A stretch of DNA of 64,000 bases from Malaya genurostris. Its lineage: Eukaryota > Arthropoda > Insecta > Diptera > Culicidae. The translations under genes and the position numbers were made by a program. This document shows positions 1-12,256 of the stretch, in pieces (the stretch's first letter is position 1; each line of letters starts with the position of its first letter). The stretch spans positions 13,175,631-13,239,630 of the forward strand of contig NC_080571.1 in NCBI RefSeq assembly GCF_030247185.1. The letters are read 5' to 3'. The notes beneath the pieces were generated by a model. The model made no database searches. It worked only from the letters and a program-made list of their open reading frames with translations, and had not been told where the DNA came from.

Positions 1-878
1 TCTGAATCAAAAGTCATTTATGTAACTTTTGGCTCACGAATAAGGTGTTTGCAGAAAACATAAATTTACACTATCAATAATACATGTTTACCACATGACG
101 TTCAACTTAAAATCATACTACGATAGTATCAAGATAACCTTCGATAAACGTAACAGTAATCTATTGAGAACATCACATTGTAGCTAAAGGATAGAGTAGT
201 TGCTCCTATATTCAATTCGTTAAAATACCACACAATTCTGTTGCTTCCTGATTAGTGAACTATAGTATAGCAGAATTCCATCAGAACTGGGACCGGTTAC
301 CGTATATCATCATCGTTAGCTTCCTCAGAGAGTGTAATTCTTCGTAGCAAGGAGCTAAATTTGACCACCCCTTCTGTTTCCGGTTACGAGCAGACATTAA
401 TATCATGTAGGTACTGCACGTAAGCACGTAAGTAATCTGCTGTCCTACGAGATGTTCCATTGTTGTCATTATTAAACACGCCGCAGAACACATGTGATGC
501 ATCATGTGCACGTCACCATATTGAACCGCATAATCTCACAGCAACCCATGAAACCGTGCTCAATATCGTATGCGCTCATAGTAGTTTCTTCTTGAATGGA
601 AATTTCCCTCAGACCATTCATCATCACTTTCGAGCAGTTTCGATTTCCTCCGTCCGTTCGATCCGTAGGTAGGTTGCTTGGATGCCATGACAGCTGTTTG
701 GGTGTAAATTAATACAATAGCGGGTGAACATACGGGGGTCGGCTAGGATGACGTTTTGGTTTAGTTCATGTAGAAACGATTCGATTGGATGAAGTAATTT
801 AGTTCCTAAAATTTATATCAACTATAGTTAGCAACAAAAATAAACTTTAAAATATGAACAATAATTTGGATTATTATT
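1..878. other. Unassigned AT-rich sequence
   Basis: No homology-bearing reading frame, RNA gene or clear repeat was recognised here. Two short frames exist (281-511 minus, 460-672 plus) but they are small, lack recognisable motifs and overlap each other on opposite strands, so they are probably chance. The stretch is the left flank of the BEL/Pao remnant. Confidence 0.5.
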
Positions 879-1605
879 TGTTGACAGTGTAAAATTGAAA
901 TAAGCTAGTTTGGCAGCATTGCATATGTCAAATACATTCGTTTCCTGTACGAGAAAAAAGAAGAAGATACCAAATGTTGAAAAAGTGATCATGTGTTTTT
1001 ACTACGCACGAAAGAAAATTAATTCCCATGTTACAGTCCGCTGAATGTTTTATTTCTCTACTGAGTTATCCCGAACAAAATGGTCCTTCGAGCCGGATAC
1101 GTGCAGAGAAACAGTCGTGACGTAATTGATTTCGGTTCGTAAGCTGTGCGTCGGAGAATGGTTCCGGTATACGGTTAACGTATTGAAAAGAAAAAGTGAT
1201 TCGGCTCGTGCAAACGAGTCGAAAAATAGATTTAATTGGTGTGTCCAGTTAAAAAATGATTTTTTGTTGTGTTGTGATTCAACAAAAAAAAACGAGCATT
1301 GAATGATCTAGTGCGTATGAGATAAAAAGTGATTTCCAGATGCATTTTTTGGAAAACCGTGGGTGATCCACCGTAGTGGAAGATCGATCGAAAAGCTTTT
1401 TAAAGATAAATGTGACGATATAAGGGATACTGTTCAAACAAAAGTCATTTGAAGTGATTTTGAAAAAAGGTGACAGCGATTTGCGAAGAATCATCTAAAG
1501 TGAAACAAAAGAGAATTGGTGAATGAAAAAAGGAAGGTATAAACAGACGGTGCACCATTTCTGAATTTTTCGAACGAAAAGGAGACGACGTCTACAACGC
1601 CGGTT

Positions 1606-3737
1606 ATGTCAATTGGTGAGCAACGTGCGGAGCAAGAGTTGCAGAAGACGAAAAATATAATGGCAGCTAATATTGATGCTTTGAGCCGGTGTTGCAAGAC
1701 AACCAAAGGTAAGGTCAATAGAGTAAGAAATGCTATTGAGACTGCTAGGCTTGATTATCAGAAATTCAGCATACATGCGTTAAAATTATATATGGAAACG
1801 GTAGATGCAGCATATGATGAATACAACGACTTTCAAAACAAAATTTATTTGGCCGATCCATCTAGAAAGGAAGAATTTGAACCGAAATTCGTGGAATTCG
1901 AAGAGCTTTTTGAATTCACCAGGATTGCACTCTGCGAAATGATAGAGGCTTTTGAACAGACACAGAAGGTGCCTGCAATAGGATGGCAAGAAGGCAACTG
2001 TCAAGCGAGTGGTAGTGGTATCAATCAATCCATCAGATTACCACCCACTATAGTGTTGCAACAAGCTGCATTGCCTAATTTTGATGGTCGATATGAACAT
2101 TGGTTCAAATTCAAACAGATGTTCCGAGATATTGCAGACAAGTGCACTGATGATTCGCCTGCAACCAAATTATACTATTTGGACAAAGCATTGGTAGGTA
2201 AAGCACAAGGTGCTATAGATCCGCAAATTATTCGAGACAATGATTATGAAGGCGCATGGAAAAGTCTGACAGCCAATTTGAAAATCTTCCTGCACTTATC
2301 AGTGATACTATTATGAAACTGTTGAACTTGAAATCAATGACAACTGAATCATATCAACAGTTGAAAATACTAACCGACGAAGTGGAAAGGTGTGTGAGTT
2401 CGTTAGAATTCCATGACTTGAAAATGGATAAGCTTTCTGAAGCAATTGTGACTACACTTATTTCCACGAAACTTGATGCAGATACACGGAAAATTTGGGA
2501 ATCGAATGTGACCCATGGAAAACTGCCAGTATACAAAAATATGATTGTGGTACTTCGAAAACAGCTGCATGTTTTGGAACGATGTGAAAGCTTTAAAACT
2601 GTATCGAAGACGCGTAATTCCAATCCGTTGACTAGAGTGAATCAAACACCAGCATTAAAAACGCATATGACTACGACCCTCAAGAAGGAAGAATGTCCTG
2701 TTTGCTCTGGAACGCCTGCAGCAGATAGGTGCGAACCATTAAAAACACTTTCTGTAAATACACGATACGACAAATCAAAGCAAATCGGGCTGTGCTTTGC
2801 GTGTTTAAAAAAAGGACATCGTACAATAAATTGCCGATCTAACAATAAGTGTTCGATGTGTTCAAAGCGTCATCATCCGATGTTGCACTTTGAGGAGCAG
2901 AAGCCAGCAGAAGAAGTAAAAGCAGTACAATCTAAGGATGATACTGGTGAGTCTAGCTCCAAACCCGTAGGAAAAAATACGGTTGCAAGCTGTTTGGTGC
3001 CTAACGAACTTATGGAATTTCCGAAGCAAGTGCTGTTAGCTACTGCTGTGGTGAATGTGTTTGATACAAACGGCGACCAGTATATGTGTCGTGTGCTTTT
3101 GGATTCTGGTGCTATGACAAATTTTGTTTCTCAACGAATGGTACATCTTTTACGGTTGACGAAGATTTTTGTGAATGTTCCCATAACCGGAGTGAATGGT
3201 ATGAAGACAGCAGTGAAATTCAAGGTTAGTTGTAGGATGCAGTCGAGGTATTCTGAACATCAATTAGTATTGGATTATTTGGTTGTACCACGCGTAACTG
3301 GTCCATTGCCGACAGTGAAATTAGATGTGGAAAACTGGTTGTTACCTCAAGGAATGCTTTTGGCTGACCCAAAATTCTATGAACCTTCTCGTGTCGATAT
3401 GTTACTTGGTGCAGAGGCTTTCTTTGATCTTCTACTTCCGGGAAAAGTCAAATTGTCATCAAATCTTCCTGTATTACAAGAGAGCGTTCTAGGATGGGTA
3501 GCATCCGGACCAGTGAGCGCATCAGTGAAGACTTTGACAGTACAATCCTGTCAGACTAAAAGTGGATGTGAAAGTGACGCTGATTTATCTAGTATTCTGA
3601 GGCAGTTTTGGTCAGTTGACGATCAAAGCAAACCACAACAGGATGAAGATATTTGCGAACGTCATTTTTTAGAAACATACACTCGAATGAAAGACGGACG
3701 ATATGTCGTGCGATTGCCGTTTCGAAATGATGCTGCA
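1606..3737 (+). pseudogene. BEL/Pao Gag-protease region (broken)
   Basis: Gag and protease part of the BEL/Pao polyprotein, which would form the particle and process the polyprotein. The first frame (1606-2316) carries the DUF1759-type motif LPNFDGRYEHW near 2070-2105. The reading frame then shifts near 2275 and continues from about 2256 to 3737. Cysteine/histidine clusters lie at 2695-2880, starting CPVCSGTPAADRC and ending with a CSMCSKRHH knuckle. The aspartic protease motif LLDSGA is at 3097-3114 inside a DUF1758-like domain. At 3737 the frame is cut by the Jockey-like insertion and picks up again at 8368. Chosen start is the ATG at 1606, after the presumed leader. The frameshift and the insertion make it non-functional. 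Confidence 0.85.
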
Positions 3738-3994
3738 TCAGTCAGTGTTGAACAGTCGTTCGCACCGCACGCGTATAGCTCTTGGCTCCTGGAATTTTTT
3801 TCTGGCTACCTATAGTTTCATTGATTCAAGGCTTCAGTCTTTTTCAAGGCTACCTGAATCACTAACTAAGTGATACAAAGAGTGATATTAGAGTGACTAA
3901 GAAATTAATCAGCTTTTTTTAAGGCTAGCTAGGAGTCTAATCGAAGACTAATTTAGCCTAGTTAATTTAATTTAAAATTTCATTCATTTCAAAA

Positions 3995-5465
3995 ATGCCT
4001 GCGTCCAACCGGAAAGGCAACAAGCCTAAGGCTAAAAATAATTCAATACGGAATAAATCACAATCCGTTATTCAACATTTTCCTAATAACATTCACGATC
4101 TTATAGAATCTGAAAGTAAAAATAAAAGACAACGGACGGATTTCCCTTCCGTTGACCCTATGCCGTCTAACAATATTTACGAGATTCTTCCTGAATCCGA
4201 TTGTAGCGACATAGAAGAAAATTCTTCAAAAATTCCCAAAATGGACGCTTGTCGTTCTGGGAAGAAACATCAATCTATGCCTCCAGTGACGGTGATGATT
4301 TCCGACTTCTAAGCGTTCCGGATTGAGCTTTCTACTTTTCTCCCGGAAGTAAAAGTCTCATTTCAAATCGGACGAAGAGGAGAATGTCGAGTCTTGGTTG
4401 ATGGATTGGAAGATTACGAACGTCTTATTCGATATTTGTCCGAGAAACTTCATAAATTTTATTCATATAATATAAAATCCGACAGACCCTTCAAGGCTGT
4501 CTTGAAAGGTTTATCAAATGATCAAAGTATTTTTTTTTATTCAATAACATATATTAAGGCACACTGCGTTAAGCTATAAGATGCCGAGGGCAAATCAAAG
4601 TATTGATGAAATTAAAAATGAACTGAAAGAATTGCTTGGTTTTGCCCCTTCCCAAGTGATACTTATGAAAAAAAGAGCGAATGGTACTTCTAAACCACGC
4701 TCTGGAATTTCCCATGAACTTTACTTAATACACTTCAATCGAAGTGATGTAAACAATTTGAAAACTTTAGAAAAAGTACGTTTCATTTCCCACATTAAAA
4801 TTCATTGGGAACATTATAAACGGCATAATCGTATTGCAAACTTAACGCAATGTCGTCGTTGCCAAGGCTTCGGCCATGGAACCAAAAATTGTCATCTGGA
4901 TATACGGTGTTTGAATTGTGGTAAATCGCATTCGAAAGACATTTGTCCAATGAACGAAACCACTGAAAAATTTTCATGTTCTAATTGCGATGGAAATCAT
5001 AAATCCAATTATTTGAAATGTCCTGTCAGGGAAAAAAATTTAAACGCTCGTTCGCTTAGACAACAAGTCAAATCAACGAGCTTAATTTTACAGAACATAC
5101 TTGAAAATCAAAAAACCGTTACAAATGCCACGCCTAATTCTTCTAAGGCACTGATTTCTTCGAATTTAAAACAAAAAACAGGTACGCCTGCCGATTCGTC
5201 TCCTAACGAAAACAATTTATTGACAGGTAGATCGACCTCGTCATCATCTTCTTCTAATGTCAGTTATGCTGGTATATTAGGTAGAAATCTACCACCTATT
5301 TCTTCTAATGTAAATAATTCTAACGAAAACAATTTATTAATAGGTAGACCGGCCAAATCATCTTCTTCTAATGGCAGTCTACCTACAAATATTCCTTCAA
5401 TGCCATTCGCTTCTTTAAATGAAGTCGATTTAGGCGATATAACTGAAAACAACTTTTTCAAATGA
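3995..5465 (+). pseudogene. Jockey-like ORF1 (Gag-like RNA-binding protein), broken
   Basis: ORF1 proteins of Jockey elements bind the element RNA and help form the RNP. The C-terminal half shows three knuckles in a row: CRRCQGFGHGTKNC, CLNCGKSHSKDIC and CSNCDGNHKSNYLKC, at about 4850-5025. This is followed by a Ser/Asn-rich tail with a duplicated segment (SNENNLL...GR repeated around 5200-5360). The frame starts at ATG 3995. It has an in-frame TAA at 4310-4312, and a 73-bp disruption (62 bp plus duplicated target) at 4532-4604 shifts the frame. After that insertion the frame runs from about 4605 to the TGA at 5463-5465. Non-functional. Confidence 0.85.
4532..4593 (-). mobile_element. 62-bp retro-insertion inside Jockey ORF1
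   Basis: A 62-bp segment is flanked by the 11-bp direct repeat ATCAAAGTATT (4521-4531 and 4594-4604). Removing it and one copy of the repeat restores a continuous ORF1 reading across the site. Read on the minus strand it ends in AATAAAAAAA, so it looks like a severely 5'-truncated LINE or SINE tail. Its source family was not identified; CTTAA-containing 3' ends such as that near 27580 are only loosely similar. Confidence 0.75.
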
Positions 5466-5561
5466 TCATCCAGATGAATTTTACTTCATCACTTTTTGAA
5501 GCATTTCAAATCGGATGGCAATTTGCAAATAATATTATAATGAATTTAAAATTTAACAGTG

Positions 5562-8128
5562 ATGTTAAATAATTATTTGAATATTTTAAATTGGAATGCT
5601 CGATCTTTGAAATCGAGTGAAGATGAGTTTTATAATTTTCTCAAAGTTCACAAAATCCATATTGCCATTGTGACAGAAACTTTTCTTAAACCAAATGTCA
5701 AATTGAAAAGTAATCCACATTATGTGGTTCATCGATTTGACAGGTTTACTGGAATGGGTGGTGGAGTTGCCATTTTTGTCCAACGGCAAATTAAACATCG
5801 AATTTTACCTTCTTTCAATACTAAAGTTATTGAAAGCTTGGGAATCGAAGTTGAAACCATTCATGGAATTTATTTCATCGCTGGAGCATATTTGCCATTC
5901 CAATGCACCGGCGAACAATTAAATTTCTTTAAAGGCGATTTGCAAAAACTTACAAGATATCGATCGAAATTTTTCGTAATAGGGGACTTAAATGCAAAGC
6001 ATGTCCGGTGGAATTGTAGGCAAAATAACAGTAATGGTAAAATACTTCATAATCAATTCTCAGCTGATTACTTCACAGTTCTTCATCCCAGTAATCCTAC
6101 TTGTTTCTCTTCCGTGAAAAACCCGTCTACAATTGATCTGGTTCTAACGGATCAAAGTCACATTTGTAGTGAACCGATTACACATGCTGACTGTGACTCA
6201 GATCATCTTCCTGTAACATTCAGACTTTCCAACGAAGCTTTAATTAATCCAATTAGTTCTATTTTCAACTATCATAGAGCTAATTGGTTGGATTACAGAT
6301 CTCACATTGAAAATCATGTGGATCATGAAACTATTTTAGAAAATTCTGCGGTCATCGACACAGCAATTGATAATTTGAATCATTATATTATCGAAGCTAG
6401 AAATCTTTCAGTTCCCAAAGCTCAAACTAAATTAAATTCTCCTATCTTCGATGACAACCTTCAACTGCTCATTCGGTTGAAGAATGCTCGTCGACGACAA
6501 TATCAACGTTCTCGTGATCCTGCTATGAAAAACATAGTTAAGGATTTACAAAAAGAAATTAAACATAGATTTCCTCTTTTGCGAAATGAACGATTCGCTA
6601 ATGAAGTTGAACAAATTAAACCATATTCTAAACCTTTCTGGAAACTTTCTTAGGTTCTTAAGAAACCTACTTCTTACAAATGGCGAGAAAGCTCATAAAC
6701 TTGCTCAGCAGTTCGAGAGTGTACACAATTTTAATTTGAACGTTGTGAGTCCTATTGAAAATGAAGACTCACTGAAATATGAGCATATTTCAACCCAAGT
6801 GTTATCACAAAATGACATTATTGAGACGAATTTTGATGAAATTAAATCAATTATTAGGAAACTTAAAAACATGAAGGCTCCTGGTAATGATGGAATTTTT
6901 AATATTCTTATTAAAAATCTTCGCGATGTTACCTTGAGACTCCTGGTTAAAATTTTCAACAAGTGTTTTTCATTAGCTTACTTCACAAAAAGGTGGAAAA
7001 ACGCTAAAGTAAATCCTATCCTGAAACCTGATAAAAATCCAGCAGAAACATCAAGTTATCGACCAATTAGCTTACTTTCTTCTATCAGTAAACTTTTTGA
7101 AAAAATTATCTTGTTGAGAATGATGTCTCATATAAATGAGAATTCAATTTTTTTACCAGAGCAGTTTAGATTTCGTCATGAACATTCAACTACTCATCAA
7201 CTCGTAAGAGTTACGAACATGATAAAAGCAAATAAATCTTCTGGGTTATTCACTGGAGTTGCTCTTCTAGACATAGAAAAAGCATTCGACAGTGCTTGGC
7301 ACAAAGGTTTAATAGCAAAAATGTCTGATTTCCAGTTTCCTATTTATTTGATCAAAATGATTCAAAATTATTTAACTGATCGTACTCTTCAGGTTAGCTA
7401 TCAGAATTGTAAATCTGAATCTGAAAATCCGTACGAGCCGGTGTTCCTCAGGGTTCGAGCGTAGCTCCAATCTTGTATAATATTTTCACTTCTGATCTTC
7501 CAAATCTACCCGTTGGTTGTCAGAAATCGCTATTCTGTGACGACACAAGTCTGTTAGCCACAGGTAGAAATCTAAGAGTGATCTGCAGTCGCCTACAAAG
7601 AAGTTTAAATATTTTCAGTGATTATCTGTCAAAATGGAAAATTAAACCAAATGCAGCAAAAACGCAATTAGTTATCTTTCCTCACAAGCCAAGGGCTTCT
7701 TTTCTTAAACCAAACAATAATCACATTTTCAAATTGAATGACTTGGAATTGACATGGTCTGATCAAGCTAAATATTTAGGTTTAACGTATGACAAAAAAC
7801 TCAGTTTCAAGGATCACATTGAAGGAATCCAGGCAAAGTGTAATAAATATATTAAATGTTTATATCCTCTTATAAACAGAAATTATAAGCTCTGTCTAAG
7901 AAACAAATTATTGATTTATGAACAAATTTTCAGACCAGCCATGCTTTATACAGTATCAATTTGATAATTCTGAAAATGATTTTGAAGCGTCCTCCCTGGT
8001 TTAGTACAAATGAGTTACACAGCCTCACAAATATAGAACCATTAGAAGTAATGTCACATAATATTATAAGCAAATTCCGACAAAAATCGATGCAATCTTC
8101 AATTGAATCGATTCGCTCTCTGTATTAG
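5562..8128 (+). pseudogene. Jockey-like ORF2 (endonuclease-reverse transcriptase), broken
   Basis: ORF2 encodes the endonuclease and RT needed for target-primed reverse transcription. It starts at ATG 5562. Exonuclease-endonuclease-phosphatase motifs appear in order: LNWNARSLK, VTETFLKP, VIGDLNAKHVRWN and SDHLPV. The RT begins after a frameshift near 6650 and shows MKAPGNDGI, RPISLLSS, LLDIEKAFDSAWHKGL, and after another shift near 7460 the active site FCDD at 7533-7544 (family usually F-A/V-D-D). Downstream of 7964 a deletion and frame change lead to a final segment ending at TAG 8126-8128. No RNase H is present, as expected for Jockey. Non-functional. Confidence 0.87.
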
Positions 8129-8354
8129 TTAGTAAATAAGTATATAAGTTTCTTTTCCCCATTACACAATACAAGTAGGTTTAGAATTTTCCCTACACAA
8201 AAATCTCAGAATTGCGGAAGCAAATAATGTCCTCATGGTAATAACCAAATCATATATATAATAGGACTGAAAAGTCACCACTTGTGGCTGAACACCCAAT
8301 TTAAATCTTTATAATTTAATTTTAACTCATATTCTAATAAATAGTTATTAAAAA
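8129..8354 (+). other. Jockey-like 3' UTR and tail
   Basis: Non-coding, AT-rich end of the nested element, finishing with AATAAATAGTTATT and a short A run just before the second target duplication. Confidence 0.7.
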
Positions 8355-8367
8355 AAATGATGCTGCA

Positions 8368-10040
8368 GAGCTCGGAGAGTCCAGACAAATAGCGAGAAAC
8401 GATTTTACCAACTCGAACAAAGATTGGTCAAGAACCCAGATTTAAAGAAGCTTTATTCAAATTTTATCAAAGAATATATGGATATGAATCATTGTCGAGT
8501 TCTGTCTGAGCCCACAAGTGATGATGTGATTCGTATTACATGCCACATCATTGTGTGCTTCGACCTGAAAGCTCTACAACTAAACTTAGAGTTGTTTTTG
8601 ATGCATCGTCGAAAAGCTCTACTGGAAGATCTTTAAACGATTTATTGATGAACAGGGCACCAGAACAGGAAACGATTTTTAGTATAGTTCTGCGATTTCG
8701 TTTTTATCGTTACGTTTTCACAGCAGACGTACAAAAGATGTACCGTATGGTTACAATACACGAGGATGATGTAAGGTTCCAGAGGATTCTTTGGCGCGAT
8801 GATAGATCTCAACCTTTGAAGGTACTGGAGTTGAAGACTGTGACCTACGGAACTGCTGCAGCTCCATTTTTAGCAACACGTGTGCTGAACCAGTTAGCAA
8901 AAGACGAAAGTAAAAACTTCCCTAATGCTAGTAATGTGGTGCTAAAAAGTTTTTACGTGGATGATGTTCTGACAGGGGCAGCAACGTTAGAGGACGCGAA
9001 AAGGTTGCAAAAAGATTTGATAGCTCTACTCGATAGAGGTGGGTTTAAACTACATAAATGGTGTGCAAACGACGCTGCTCTGTTGAACGACATTCCTGTC
9101 AAGTTTCGCGAAAAACAGTTGAATTTTGAGGACCGTGAAGGGATTGAAACGATAAAGACTCTTGGCCTCTTGTGGGACTCAGTTGACGTCAATTTTGCGT
9201 TTCATGTGAAGCCATTTGACGAGAGCTTACGAATCACGAAAAGACAAGTAATGTCAGAGATTGGAAGATTATTTGATCCCCTAGGTGTGCTTGGGCCTGT
9301 TATTGTTATTGCCAAGTTGATAATGCAGGATTTGTGGAACAGTACATTAGAATGGGATGATGATTTACCGGAGAATTTGTCAGATGCTTGGAAAAGGTTT
9401 CGTGATGAGCTACCGAATATTGCTACGAGAAAAATTTCCAAGATTAGTGGTTGTCGAAGAGGCCAGCCGATTTGAGTTACATGGATTTGCAGATGCATCG
9501 ATGAAAGCTTATGGTTGTTGTGTTTACTTGAGAAATCTGAAATATGATGGAACTGCGGAACTATTTCTACTGTGTGGAAAATCCCGGGTAGCTCCAGTAA
9601 AGGAATCCAAACGTAAGCCTACGGATGAATCAAACCCTGCAGATTTGACAATCCCGCGATTGGAGTTATGTGCAGCGAAATTGTTGACAGAACAAGTCAC
9701 AAAGGTGAGACATGCTTTGCAGATGGATATATCTCGAGTCGTGCTTTGGTCCGATTCGCAAATTGTTTTATCCTGGATAGACAATTTAAAGCCTGATACT
9801 CCGATATTTGTACGAAATCGAGTTACAAGGATATGTGAGATGACAAATGGTGCTGAATGGAATTATGTACCTTCGAAGATGAGCCCAGCTGATCTCATAT
9901 CTCGTGGAGTATTCCCTGGACAATTGATAAATTGTGAGCTTTGGTGGACAGGACCCGCATTCTTACGTTCGATGGAAACAGAGAATATTGTATTGTTATG
10001 TGCGGAGAGTACAGTTGAAATTCATGTGAATCACACAACT
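8368..10040 (+). pseudogene. BEL/Pao Pol region: RT and RNase H (broken, no integrase)
   Basis: Continuation of the BEL/Pao polyprotein to the right of the Jockey insertion. The reading passes through at least three frames: about 8424-8560, then 8540-9440, then 9440-10040. The reverse transcriptase has the catalytic FYVDD at 8951-8965, preceded by VVFDASSKS, which is typical of BEL RT. The RNase H/peptidase A17 region contains FADAS at 9483-9500 and LWSDSQIVLSW near 9740-9775. After roughly 10040 the translation no longer resembles the family. The integrase and 3' LTR are missing, so this copy was truncated by deletion or rearrangement and not only by point mutation. Confidence 0.85.
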
Positions 10041-10431
10041 ATTCTATTTTGTACGCTATTCAATGGTAACTTTAACGTCAATGGCAACACGTCCGAAATC
10101 TGCCATCGATGCCATTGCATGATGTTCTCAATTTTCACAATAGTCACCGATCATTTCAGAAAACGAGCAGCTGTAGTGCACGTAGAAAAAAAAAACTTTT
10201 TAAATACCACCCGGTCCGACTCTTCGGACAACAATGCAAACATCGAAGATGGGGCATTCTCCATTCATGACAGCAAACTGACACAAAATTGAGCTTATAA
10301 TCTGTCGGTGGAAAAGTTTTTCCCCCCTGGAATCCTTAAACGAGCTATCGAAGCATGGTCGGAAAATATAAGAACTCTGCTGCAAACCGGCATGCAGTAC
10401 GGTTACTTCGAGTGATTGTTGTTGGCCATTC

Positions 10432-10455
10432 ACACACACACACACACGCGCGCGC
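10432..10455. repeat. (CA)n/(CG)n microsatellite
   Basis: Short alternating purine-pyrimidine run: about eight CA units followed directly by CG units. This is a potential Z-DNA-forming tract. Confidence 0.8.
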
Positions 10456-11247
10456 TCGAGAAAGAATCGAAGTAAGAAATTGTTAGTTTAGAATTGGCTA
10501 TCATCAATGGTCGTAGTGCAGTCGTCTTTTCCGCTTTCGATGTTCGTTACCATCATGACCTTTGCTCAATCCTAGTAATCCACTTGATGCACTTGCCGAC
10601 ATTCCTCGCAGTCTCAATCTACTGCCCGTGGCACAGTAGAAAAATCAAAAAAATCTAAGTTTGAAAAATGAAAATTTCATACGGAAAAATTTGACTTAAA
10701 TGCGAAGCAAATCACCTGACGTTTTCGACTGAAATGTCATTTGGCACAGTGTTGCATAATTGCATCACCCTAATATCCGATTACAATCAGCACCGGTTTG
10801 GCGTATCGAATTCGATTGACAGAAGAATTGAAAAGTTGTTTTTTCCCCCTAAACTAGATGCTTCCACGTTCCTTCGCCCTTAACTCAGGAAGGATGCATC
10901 GCAAGTTTCGATTGTCGTACTAAAGTAATAGAGCTACTAAACTTGTTCGTCACGCGTTCGGTTCTCGTGACAACTATCGGTAAGCTGTACGGCTATTGTA
11001 GCAGGAAATTACGTTAAGCCCTTTATACGATAGACTCACCGGAAAGTAGTTCCAACTCTGAAAGCCTAATCATCCGTCAAGTTTGTCGATTCACTATAAG
11101 TAAGTCCATCAACATCCGGAGACGATGTGCAAAGCCAATGGTATGCCAGCTGCTCCATAAATCCAATAATTTACTTAACGTAAAGTTACTCCAACAAATT
11201 ACATCGACAGCCGTATGATGAAGATGCCGGACAAGTTTTCTGTGGTG

Positions 11248-11284
11248 GCTGCTGCTGCTGCTGCTGCTGCTTCTGCTGCCAGAG
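11248..11284. repeat. (CTG)n trinucleotide repeat
   Basis: About ten CTG units with one CTT interruption. On the minus strand it reads as a serine- or glutamine-type codon run, but the surrounding frames have no recognisable protein. Confidence 0.8.
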
Positions 11285-12256
11285 CTGCTGGCCCCGAAAA
11301 CCCAATGATCCATTCATAAATTATCGTGCTTCCCTAGGAAACTTTTCCCAGGGTTCTTCGCCGTTCCCGTCGTACGTCCTCGCCGCGTGCAGCACAAACC
11401 AGTGAAGAATACAAGCTCAGAAAATGGCCTTCCAGAAAACTTTTCCAATTCAATTTCCCCCGCCGTTGACCCTTCCGCATAGAATTGATCCTGCTTACCC
11501 CAAGCAGCACAGCCCAAATCGGGCGAGAAAATCTCTGTTTATGCACTTCATTCATTATTGTTATATTGTTCGGTGTTTTATATGTGGGAGAATGTGTCAT
11601 CTTGAACGCTTTTATCGGCATCGAAACGGAAGAGGAAGAAAACCAACAACAAGAAGAAGAAGAAGAACAAGAAGTAAGAAAACTTTCCACCCGCATTTCG
11701 TTCCAAAGAAAATCGGTACTGTGGGATAACAGTTACTGACTGTCCCACTCGAAGCTTTTACATTTTTTCTTTCCCTTTTCTAACTGCCAAAGCCTGCTGT
11801 GTAACCAAAGCGAAAACAATGGCGGGCAAACCATAGAACCAAAGTTGCTCCGTTAGTAGTTCAGGCGTTGGGAGACGAGTTCATCGGAATTTTTTTTTCC
11901 TCTCTTTCCCATCATGGTGTGGCCCTTCTCGAGCAACTGTAATTGAAAAGTAACAAATGTTCCATTGAGCACCGCCCCTTAACGAGAGGCGCTCGGGCAG
12001 GAAAAACTGCTCTACGGAAAACTCCTCGGTGCGGCATCCAAGCGATGCAGCCGGCGGTGCGCAACTTCCGGACAGTTCAAGGTCTGTTTGCAGTCATGAA
12101 ATTAATAATTGCATAAGTTTTACGATGCTCCAGCAGAGTGAATGCGAAACGCTTAGTTTTCTGCATAACAATTTTATCTTGCCAAAAGAAAAGTATTGAA
12201 AATTTCACTGAGGTTGTAGCAAAATTTTTCCTCAGATTATTTGTTCTTTTATTATA

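Larger units (their letters stand above)
3738..8354 (+). mobile_element. Jockey-like non-LTR retrotransposon nested in BEL/Pao
   Basis: The element is 4617 bp and is bounded by a perfect 13-bp target-site duplication (AAATGATGCTGCA at 3725-3737 and 8355-8367). It starts TCAGTCAGTG, as Jockey-clade 5' ends often do, and ends in a short A-rich tail. Reading across the duplication joins the BEL Gag-Pol frame, so the empty site is clear. It has ORF1 with three zinc knuckles and ORF2 with endonuclease and RT but no RNase H. The apparently complete 5' end suggests a full-length insertion that decayed later. Confidence 0.92.
879..10040 (+). mobile_element. BEL/Pao LTR retrotransposon remnant, interrupted and 3'-truncated
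   Basis: A plus-strand retrotransposon carries, in order, a Gag region, cysteine-rich knuckles, an aspartic protease, a reverse transcriptase and an RNase H-like region, which is the BEL/Pao order. It is split by a Jockey-like element at 3738-8354. Similarity stops near 10040, before any integrase, and no 3' LTR was found. The left limit is a guess: TGTTGACAGTGT at 879-890 resembles a BEL LTR start, and TGGTGTGTCCAG near 1237 could be a primer-binding site. Several frameshifts show it is dead. No protein of this element is reconstructed here. Confidence 0.8.
10041..12256. other. Unassigned spacer with microsatellites
   Basis: No gene was recognised. Several overlapping short frames on both strands around 11030-11740 reflect compositional bias (CTG runs, GAA-rich stretches at 11625-11675) and have no family motif. 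The part from 11700 to 12060 is more GC-balanced and could be regulatory or an untranslated exon, but nothing specific can be shown. Confidence 0.4.

Noticed and set aside
11334..11739. Several overlapping frames of 65-120 codons
   Set aside because: All lie in biased sequence (GAA and CTG runs), conflict with each other and lack recognisable domains.
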